NCBI RefSeq assembly: GCF_001591385.1
Contig: NZ_BCUU01000036.1
Span: 1 to 47,464, forward strand
DNA length: 47,464 nt
DNA from: Variovorax soli NBRC 106424
GTDB lineage: Bacteria; Pseudomonadota; Gammaproteobacteria; Burkholderiales; Burkholderiaceae_C
Direction: 5' to 3'
A program made the position numbers and the translations under genes. This document shows, one piece after another, positions 42,006 through 47,464 of the stretch (its first letter is position 1; each line of letters starts with the position of its first letter). Under the pieces are notes generated by a model. The model was given only the letters and a program-made list of their open reading frames with translations, did not search any database and was not told where the DNA came from.

Positions 42006-43303
42006 GCGGTCTTGCCTTCAAGCAAGTCCGCCCACCACGCCAGGACGCGGGCGGCCTGTTCAGTGTGGCGCCCCCGGTCATAAGCAGCTTCGACGCTGTC
42101 GTCGGGCAGGTGATCCAAAACGCTTTCGATCCAGGCATCGGTGAATAGCGGGCGCCCGTCTTCGCCGATCGCGCGCGTCCCAAGCGTTTTGAGACTGCTG
42201 CGCCAGCCGTGCGGAACATGCTTGCCATCCATGCCCAGATCGCGGCGCATCGCTTGCGAAAGCGCGTTGTCCGTCACGGCGTTGTCTTGTCGGCCTTCGC
42301 CGGGCCTGCCAGGGAAAAGCAGTTCACCACGGCGGGGCAGATCGCGCAGCCATGCGGCAGTCTGCGGCGCGAGATACAAGACGTGATCCCCGCGCGCGGC
42401 GTCCTTGATTTTCATCCTCTCGCGCGGAATCGCCCACCGGGGTTCATCGCCGTCGAGGTCGAAGAATTCGGCCCACCGCGCTTCGCGCACTTCGGTCGTG
42501 CGCGTTGCGGTCCACGCCTGCAACTTCAAGGCGCCGCGAACCGATGGGCTGCCCGGCAAATGGTCGATCGCGCGAAATAGCGCGCGCAGTTCGCCGACGT
42601 CCAGCAGCGCGTGATGGTGGCGGGCAGACGCACGCTTGCCGCTGGTGATTGCGATCTGTTCGAGCGCGTCGGCCATGGGGACCGCGTTGATCACCTTCTT
42701 GACGCGCGCGTAAGTTAGCGTCAGGCGCAAAAGCCCACTGAGCTTTCGACCTTGGGCGGGCGTCGCGCGTGTGATCGGCCCGAGCTTGGCGGCTATGTCG
42801 TCAGCGGTCAGTTCGGCGGCGGGGCGGTGCCACAGCGGCCACGGGACGAAGTGTTTATCGATGCGCGCGACGTTCGTTTCCCGATTCCGATCGGTCCAGC
42901 GCGCGTTCGCTTTGACGTCGACCAAGAATGCCGCCCAGCATTCGGCGACTGTCGATGCTGGCGTGAGCTTGCCGACGGGTGCGCGCGCGATTTCCTCTTT
43001 GACAGCGGCGCGGGCCTTTCGGACAGCGACTTGCTTGTCGGCGGCAGCACGCACGACGTCGGCGTCGCGCCAGACCTGGGCGACGGTCGCTTTGCTGAAA
43101 GGTTCTTCGAAGACGCCGACTTTCAAGTCGACTTGCTTGCCTGCGCGCTTGACCCTCAACGTCGCACTGATGCTTCGATCGAGGTTCTTGCGCAGATAGA
43201 CGGCGCGGCCAGCGCTAAGGCGCGCGCCCGGTGCGAGCGCCGAAAGCGCCGCGACGGTCAGTTGCTGAGACACGATGATTCCACCCCGGAGACTTGATTC
43301 CAC
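42002..43303 (-). CDS. Tyrosine recombinase (site-specific integrase)
   Basis: 433 aa. The N-terminal arm-binding region is followed by a SAM-like core-binding domain (TVAECWAAFLVDVKANARWTDRNRETNVARI). The catalytic domain carries Arg268 (ATRTTEVREARW), Lys near 298-300, HGWR (His365, Arg368), His398 and nucleophile Tyr408 (AAYDRG), a full set. It sits beside the tRNA-Ser target, as expected. The ATG at 43303 lies inside a TTCCACCC palindrome; a GTG at codon 11 (43273) with GGGGTGG upstream is a plausible alternative start. Confidence 0.92.
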   Translation of the reverse strand: MESSLRGGIIVSQQLTVAALSALAPGARLSAGRAVYLRKNLDRSISATLRVKRAGKQVDLKVGVFEEPFSKATVAQVWRDADVVRAAADKQVAVRKARAAVKEEIARAPVGKLTPASTVAECWAAFLVDVKANARWTDRNRETNVARIDKHFVPWPLWHRPAAELTADDIAAKLGPITRATPAQGRKLSGLLRLTLTYARVKKVINAVPMADALEQIAITSGKRASARHHHALLDVGELRALFRAIDHLPGSPSVRGALKLQAWTATRTTEVREARWAEFFDLDGDEPRWAIPRERMKIKDAARGDHVLYLAPQTAAWLRDLPRRGELLFPGRPGEGRQDNAVTDNALSQAMRRDLGMDGKHVPHGWRSSLKTLGTRAIGEDGRPLFTDAWIESVLDHLPDDSVEAAYDRGRHTEQAARVLAWWADLLEGKTA

Positions 43304-43444
43304 CCCTGGGGTGGAACAGCACCGACCGTTCCACCCTTCGAGGTTTGAAGGTGGATTTTAGGGCTTTGATGTGGAATTGACCAAGGATTCGCACCCGCCC
43401 GCCTGCTACAGAGAGATCAAGTAGCAGGCTTTGGGGTGGAATCA
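43278..43444. promoter_or_regulatory. Integrase arm-type repeat cluster at the tRNA-proximal end
   Basis: Several TTCCACCC/GGGTGGAA words: ATTCCACCCC at 43278 and 43297, the palindrome TTCCACCCCTGGGGTGGAA at 43298-43316, GTTCCACCCTTC at 43328-43339, and weaker copies at 43349 and 43369. GGGGTGGAATCA lies at 43433-43444. A separate perfect 9-bp inverted repeat, GCCTGCTAC (43401-43409)/GTAGCAGGC (43421-43429), lies among them. The cluster overlaps the integrase start, so it may combine recombination and autoregulation. Confidence 0.65.
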
Positions 43445-43474
43445 GGGGATGTTTGCGGCACCAAAAAAAGGTGC

Positions 43475-43493
43475 TGGCGGAGCAGGCGGGATT
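43475..43493 (+). repeat. tRNA-side attachment-site core (19-bp direct repeat)
   Basis: TGGCGGAGCAGGCGGGATT, identical to 31707-31725. It coincides with the CCA end, acceptor and T-stem 3' strands of tRNA-Ser. Confidence 0.9.
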
Positions 43494-43565
43494 CGAACCC
43501 GCGGTGGGCTATTAACCCACACACGCTTTCCAGGCGTGCGACTTAAACCACTCATCCACCGCTCC
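43475..43565 (-). tRNA. tRNA-Ser (anticodon GGA)
   Basis: Minus-strand class II tRNA of 91 nt including encoded CCA. The acceptor arms GGAGCGG and CUGCUCC pair (one G-U), the discriminator is G, the anticodon loop reads CUGGAAA (GGA), a long variable arm GUGGGUUAAUAGCCCAC is present, and the T-arm is GCGGGUUCGAAUCCCGC. The last 18 nt form the attachment core of the integrated element and are regenerated intact, so the tRNA should still be functional. Confidence 0.97.
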
Positions 43566-43590
43566 GAAGCCCGCCATTCTAGCATTGTGT

Positions 43591-44517
43591 TCAGGCGCTG
43601 CCGCCCGACGTCTTGCCGGCCTGCAGCATCCGCATGGCCGAGGCGATGAGGGTCGAGGTTTCGGTCATGTTGCTGGGCACGATCAGGGTGGAGGACGCAT
43701 CCGCCGCCACCTTGCTGTAGGCGTCCACCGCGCGTTCGGCCACCTTGAGCTGCACCGCCTGCTCGCCGCCGGGCTGGCGGATGGCGGCGGCGATGCGCGC
43801 GATGGCATCCGCGGTGGCCTCGGCCACGGCGGTGATGGCGGCGGCCTCGCCCTGGGCGTTGTTGATCTGCGCCTGCTTCTCGCCCTCGGAGCGGGCGATG
43901 AAGGCCTCGCGCTCGCCGGTGGCGATGTTGATCTGCTCCTGGCGGCGGCCTTCCGAGGCGGCGATCAGCGCGCGCTTCTCGCGCTCGGCCGTGATCTGGC
44001 GCTGCATGGCCTGCAGGATCTCCTTGGGCGGCGTCAGGTCCTTGATCTCGTAGCGCAGCACCTTCACGCCCCAGTTGAGCGCCGCCTCGTCGATGGCCGA
44101 GACCACCTGGGCGTTGATCATGTCGCGCTCCTCGAAGGTCTTGTCCAGCTCCAGCTTGCCGATCACGCTGCGCAGCGAGGTCTGGGCGAGCTGGGTGACG
44201 GCCACGATGTAGTTGGAGCTGCCGTAGCTGGCGCGCATCGGGTCGGTCACCTGGAAATAAAGGATGCCGTCCACCTGCAGCTGGGTGTTGTCGCGGGTGA
44301 TGCACACCTGGCTGGGCACATCCAGCGGAATTTCCTTCAGGCTGTGCTTGTAGGCCACCTTGTCGATGAAGGGGATGAGGAAGTTGGGCCCCGGCGACAT
44401 GGTGCCGTGGTACTTGCCCAGGCGCTCGCGCACCCAGGCATTTTGCTGCGGCACGAACTTCACCGACTGGCTGATGAAGATGATGGCGATGACCAGGATG
44501 ATCACTGCGACTTCCAT
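43591..44517 (-). CDS. qmcA: SPFH/stomatin-like protein (QmcA family)
   Basis: 308-aa inner-membrane scaffold protein. One N-terminal membrane segment (AVIILVIAIIFISQSV) is followed by the SPFH/band-7 domain (VRERLGKYHGTMSPGPNFLIPFIDKVAYKHSLKEIPLDVPSQVCITRDNTQLQVDGILYFQV). A long Glu/Ala/Gln coiled coil and a C-terminal TSTLIASAMRML segment complete it. Length matches E. coli QmcA (305 aa). It pairs with the NfeD gene 56 bp upstream on the same strand; such pairs form membrane microdomain complexes. The ATG start keeps a normal short N-terminus. Confidence 0.93.
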   Translation of the reverse strand: MEVAVIILVIAIIFISQSVKFVPQQNAWVRERLGKYHGTMSPGPNFLIPFIDKVAYKHSLKEIPLDVPSQVCITRDNTQLQVDGILYFQVTDPMRASYGSSNYIVAVTQLAQTSLRSVIGKLELDKTFEERDMINAQVVSAIDEAALNWGVKVLRYEIKDLTPPKEILQAMQRQITAEREKRALIAASEGRRQEQINIATGEREAFIARSEGEKQAQINNAQGEAAAITAVAEATADAIARIAAAIRQPGGEQAVQLKVAERAVDAYSKVAADASSTLIVPSNMTETSTLIASAMRMLQAGKTSGGSA

Positions 44518-44573
44518 GGTGGCCTTGTCCTTTCTGATGGGGGCTTGCTGCCGGGAGGAGGGGAGGGAGTGAC

Positions 44574-45002
44574 TCAGATCTTGTCGACGACCAGGCGGCT
44601 GCCGACCACCTCGGCCACGCGGTGCATGCCGGTGGCCGGCGTCGCGCCCGGGCGCGGCATGGCCGTCCACTGGGCGCCGCGGTAACGCACCGAGGCGGTG
44701 CCGTCCGGGTCCCAGGCCTCGATGAGCACCGTGCCGCCGATGTCCAGGTTGATGTCCGGGTTGGCCTGGCTGGCCGGCTGGTTCGTGCGCCCCTTGCGGC
44801 GCACCAGGTACCAGGTGAGCACGGCGCTCACCCCCACCACGGCGGCCACGACGATCTGGGCCGTCAGGCTGGCGCCCAGGTGGGCCGAGACGGCGGCCGC
44901 GGCAAAACCGGCCCCCAGCAGGAGCAGATAGATGGTGCCGCTGAGCAGCTCCAGCACGATGGCCGCGCCTGCAATGAGCCACCAGATGGTGGATTCAGCC
45001 AT
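44574..45002 (-). CDS. nfeD: NfeD-family membrane protein
   Basis: 142 aa. The short NfeD form has hydrophobic segments covering about residues 5-65 (TIWWLIAGAAIVLELLSGTIYLLLLGAGFAAAAV; TAQIVVAAVVGVSAVLTWYLV) and a C-terminal OB-fold domain (GGTVLIEAWDPDGTASVRYRGAQWTAMP...VVGSRLVVDKI). It is encoded just before the SPFH protein, the conserved partner. It is divergent from the decarboxylase gene with 116 bp between starts. Confidence 0.92.
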   Translation of the reverse strand: MAESTIWWLIAGAAIVLELLSGTIYLLLLGAGFAAAAVSAHLGASLTAQIVVAAVVGVSAVLTWYLVRRKGRTNQPASQANPDINLDIGGTVLIEAWDPDGTASVRYRGAQWTAMPRPGATPATGMHRVAEVVGSRLVVDKI

Positions 45003-45118
45003 GGAACTTCCCCTGTCAAGTATTTCGTCAGGGCGATTCTGCTTGAAAGCCGGCCGTCGTCCTTCATCTGGATTCCGTACACTTCCGCCCTCATTTCCCT
45101 GTCCGGAGCACCGCCGCC

Positions 45119-47392
45119 ATGAAATTTCGCTTCCCCATCGTCATCATCGACGAGGACTACCGCTCCGAGAACACATCGGGGCTGGGTATCCGCGCCCTGG
45201 CCCAGGCCATCGAGGCCGAGGGCTTCGAGGTGCTGGGAGCCACCAGCTACGGCGACCTGAGCCAGTTCGCCCAGCAGCAAAGCCGCGCCAGCGCCTTCAT
45301 CCTGTCGATCGACGACGAGGAGTTCAGCGTCGGCCCCGACCTGGACCCGGCGGTGCTGAGCCTGCGCACCTTCATCGAGGAAGTGCGCCGCAAGAACGCC
45401 GACGTGCCCATCTACATCTACGGCGAGACCAAGACCAGCCGGCACCTGCCCAACGACATCCTGCGCGAGCTGCACGGCTTCATCCACATGTTCGAGGACA
45501 CGCCCGAGTTCGTGGCCCGCCACATCATCCGCGAGGCCAAGAGCTACCTGGAGAGCGTGCAGCCGCCTTTCTTCAAGGAGCTGATCGACTACGCGGAAGA
45601 CGGCTCGTACTCGTGGCACTGCCCCGGCCATTCGGGCGGCGTGGCGTTCCTCAAGAGCCCGGTGGGCCAGATGTTCCACCAGTTCTTCGGCGAGAACATG
45701 CTGCGCGCCGACGTCTGCAACGCGGTGGAAGAGCTGGGCCAGCTGCTGGACCACACCGGCCCGGTGGCCGCCAGCGAGCGCAATGCGGCGCGCATCTTCA
45801 ATGCCGACCACTGCTTCTTCGTGACCAACGGCACCAGCACCAGCAACAAGATGGTGTGGCACCACACGGTGGCGCCGGACGACGTGGTGGTGGTGGACCG
45901 CAACTGCCACAAGTCGATCCTGCACGCGATCATCATGACCGGGGCCATTCCGGTGTTCATGAAGCCCACGCGCAACCACTTCGGCATCATCGGGCCGATC
46001 CCGAAGAGCGAGTTCGAGCAGAGCGCCATCAAGGCCAAGATCCGCGCCAACCCGCTGCTGGCGCATGTGGATGCCGACAAGGTCAAGCCGCGCGTGATGA
46101 CGGTGACCCAGTCCACCTACGACGGCGTGCTCTACAACACGGAGACCATCAAGGGCATGCTCGACGGCTACGTGGACACGCTGCACTTCGACGAGGCCTG
46201 GCTGCCGCACGCGGCCTTCCACCCGTTCTACGGCACCTACCACGCCATGGGCAAGCGGCGCGTGCGCACCAAGGAGTCGCTGGTGTTCGCCACCCAGTCC
46301 ACGCACAAGCTGCTGGCCGGTATCAGCCAGGCGAGCCATGTGCTGGTGCAGGATTCGCAGCACCGCCAGCTGGACCGGGACCTGTTCAACGAGGCCTACC
46401 TGATGCACTCGTCCACCAGCCCGCAGTACGCCATCATCGCCAGCTGCGACGTGGCCGCGGCCATGATGGAGCCGCCCGGCGGCACCGCGCTGGTGGAAGA
46501 AAGCCTGCTTGAAGCCCTCGATTTCCGCCGCGCCATGCGCAAGGTGGAGGCCGAGTTCGGCAAGGACGAATGGTGGTTCAAGGTCTGGGGCCCCGAGAAG
46601 CTGGTGGACGAGGGCATCGGCCGCGCGGACGACTGGATCATCAAGGGCGAGGCGCGCACCGCCAAGTGGCATGGCTTCGGCAAGCTGGCCGACGGCTTCA
46701 ACATGCTCGACCCGATCAAGTCGACCATCGTGACGCCGGGCATGGACCTGAATGGCAAGTTCGCCAAGACCGGCATTCCGGCCAGCATCGTCACCAAGTT
46801 CCTGGCCGAGCACGGCGTGATCGTGGAGAAGACGGGCCTGTACAGCTTCTTCATCATGTTCACCATCGGCATCACCAAGGGCCGCTGGAACACGCTGCTG
46901 ACGGCGCTGCAGCAGTTCAAGGACGACTACGCGCGCAACCAGCCCATGTGGCGGATCATGCCGGAGTTCTGCAAGGCGCACCCCGGCTACGAGCGCATGG
47001 GCCTGCGCGATTTGTGCCAGCGCGTGCACGAGCTGTACGCCCGCTACGACATCGCCCGCCTGACCACCGAGATGTACCTGAGCGACCTGACGCCGGCCAT
47101 GAAGCCCAGCGACGCCTTCGCCTACATCGCGCACCGCAAGACCGAGCGGGTGGAGATCGACGAGCTGGAAGGGCGCATCACCACCAGCCTGATCACGCCG
47201 TACCCGCCGGGCATCCCGCTGCTCATTCCGGGCGAGGTCTTCAACAAGAAGATCGTCGACTACCTGAAGTTCGCGCGGCAGTTCAACGAGGAGTGCCCGG
47301 GCTTCGAAACCGACATCCATGGCCTGGTGGCCAAGGTGGATGCCAGCGGCAAGAAGCGCTACTACGCCGACTGCGTGCGCAAGGCCGGCTGA
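45119..47392 (+). CDS. Arginine/lysine/ornithine decarboxylase (large, PLP-dependent)
   Basis: 757-aa fold-type I basic amino-acid decarboxylase that releases CO2 to make a polyamine precursor or to counter acid. An N-terminal response-regulator-like wing domain (FPIVIIDEDYRSENTSGLG) covers ~130 residues. The PLP core contains YSWHCPGHSGGVAFLKSPVG, DVVVVDRNCHKSI, LHFDEAW, and Schiff-base Lys397 in STHKLLAG. A C-terminal domain ends with LITPYPPGIPLLIPGE. The size and the segments DVVVVDRNCHKSI and IIGPI resemble E. coli AdiA (arginine), but substrate specificity cannot be fixed by eye, so no symbol is given. Confidence 0.93.
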   Translation: MKFRFPIVIIDEDYRSENTSGLGIRALAQAIEAEGFEVLGATSYGDLSQFAQQQSRASAFILSIDDEEFSVGPDLDPAVLSLRTFIEEVRRKNADVPIYIYGETKTSRHLPNDILRELHGFIHMFEDTPEFVARHIIREAKSYLESVQPPFFKELIDYAEDGSYSWHCPGHSGGVAFLKSPVGQMFHQFFGENMLRADVCNAVEELGQLLDHTGPVAASERNAARIFNADHCFFVTNGTSTSNKMVWHHTVAPDDVVVVDRNCHKSILHAIIMTGAIPVFMKPTRNHFGIIGPIPKSEFEQSAIKAKIRANPLLAHVDADKVKPRVMTVTQSTYDGVLYNTETIKGMLDGYVDTLHFDEAWLPHAAFHPFYGTYHAMGKRRVRTKESLVFATQSTHKLLAGISQASHVLVQDSQHRQLDRDLFNEAYLMHSSTSPQYAIIASCDVAAAMMEPPGGTALVEESLLEALDFRRAMRKVEAEFGKDEWWFKVWGPEKLVDEGIGRADDWIIKGEARTAKWHGFGKLADGFNMLDPIKSTIVTPGMDLNGKFAKTGIPASIVTKFLAEHGVIVEKTGLYSFFIMFTIGITKGRWNTLLTALQQFKDDYARNQPMWRIMPEFCKAHPGYERMGLRDLCQRVHELYARYDIARLTTEMYLSDLTPAMKPSDAFAYIAHRKTERVEIDELEGRITTSLITPYPPGIPLLIPGEVFNKKIVDYLKFARQFNEECPGFETDIHGLVAKVDASGKKRYYADCVRKAG

Positions 47393-47399
47393 TCCTGGC

Positions 47400-47436
47400 T
47401 CCCTCTCCCTCTGGGAGAGGGTCGGGGTGAGGGCAC
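47400..47436. repeat. Intergenic palindromic repeat (CTCCCTCTCCC...GGGAGAGGGTCGGGGTGAGGG)
   Basis: CCCTCTCCC-TCT-GGGAGAGGG hairpin followed by TCGGGGTGAGGG. This is a widespread REP-like intergenic element of Gram-negative genomes, recognisable because its spurious translation reads LTPTLSQRERE. It lies 8 bp after the decarboxylase stop and may also act in mRNA 3'-end stabilisation or termination. Confidence 0.75.
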
Positions 47437-47464
47437 GCACGGCGCCGCTGCATGAGACACCGCG

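Larger units (their letters stand above)
31707..43493. mobile_element. tRNA-Ser-integrated element with capsid, primase, integrase (phage-satellite-like)
   Basis: An 11.8-kb insertion bounded by the 19-bp direct repeat TGGCGGAGCAGGCGGGATT at 31707-31725 and 43475-43493, the latter being the 3' end of tRNA-Ser(GGA). A tyrosine integrase gene lies next to the tRNA. It encodes replication proteins (CHC2 primase, RepA-like ATPase), an HK97-type major capsid protein, a sigma region-4 protein, a ParB-like protein and a RES-type toxin-antitoxin cargo. No terminase, portal, protease, tail or lysis gene was found, and no conjugation gene. It looks like a phage satellite or a strongly reduced prophage. 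Confidence 0.9.

Noticed and set aside
31707..43493. Complete prophage or conjugative island
   Set aside because: No terminase, portal, tail, lysis, relaxase or type IV secretion genes could be recognised, although a capsid gene and integrase are present.
43591..44982. Fusion of the SPFH frame with sequence opposite nfeD
   Set aside because: The part before MEVAVIILV is a shadow of nfeD. The SPFH protein has a normal short start at 44517.
44864..47440. Very long open frame on the minus strand opposite the decarboxylase
   Set aside because: His/Val/Ala/Arg-rich shadow translation of a high-GC gene. The plus-strand frame is a clear Orn/Lys/Arg decarboxylase, and the 5' part of the shadow lies in the intergenic repeat.

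Overview
The window looks like a high-GC betaproteobacterium of the Comamonadaceae (Variovorax/Acidovorax-like). The pointers are Bug-type (TctC) binding proteins, a CYP116B-type self-sufficient P450, flagellar flgK-flgL beside chemoreceptors ending in an xWxxF tether, and the overall gene style. This is an inference from protein families; no species is claimed.

Layout. (1) 1-6787, + strand: the end of one chemoreceptor, two complete tandem chemoreceptors with almost identical signalling modules, then flgK and flgL behind a candidate sigma-28 promoter. (2) 6774-21147: mixed chromosomal genes. These are small unknown proteins, alpha/beta hydrolases, a Tat-exported phospholipase C with a small lipoprotein, an SGNH esterase, a DUF1232 protein, a LysR/GlcG-like divergent pair, tapT, a type-B carboxylesterase lipoprotein, and an M20/M16 peptidase pair. 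(3) 21278-24537: a PLP enzyme and an amino-acid-type binding protein on the minus strand, divergent from a LysR regulator. (4) 25318-30502: an IclR regulator divergent from a Bug binding protein, a self-sufficient P450-reductase fusion and an alpha/beta hydrolase, a likely catabolic unit. (5) 30525-31337: a methyltransferase, followed by two strong terminators.

(6) 31707-43493: an integrated element of about 11.8 kb in the 3' end of tRNA-Ser(GGA), bounded by a 19-bp direct repeat. It carries a tyrosine integrase, a CHC2 primase and a RepA-like ATPase, an iteron-like repeat cluster, an HK97-type major capsid protein, a stand-alone sigma-70 region-4 protein, and a ParB-like protein. A lower-GC cargo block at 36.5-38.5 kb reads as a three-gene RES/Xre-type toxin-antitoxin operon. 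No terminase, portal, protease or tail genes are visible, so the element resembles a phage satellite that brings its own capsid rather than a complete prophage. This is the most interesting part of the window.

(7) 43475-47464: the intact tRNA-Ser, an SPFH (QmcA-like)/NfeD membrane pair, and a large Orn/Lys/Arg decarboxylase followed by a common intergenic palindromic repeat.

Function of the element: the integrase and TTCCACCC-type repeats at both ends would handle integration and excision. The primase, ATPase and iterons would handle replication. The capsid and sigma-like genes suggest control or piracy of a helper phage, and the RES module could serve as an addiction or anti-phage cargo. 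These roles are inferred from family membership and gene order.
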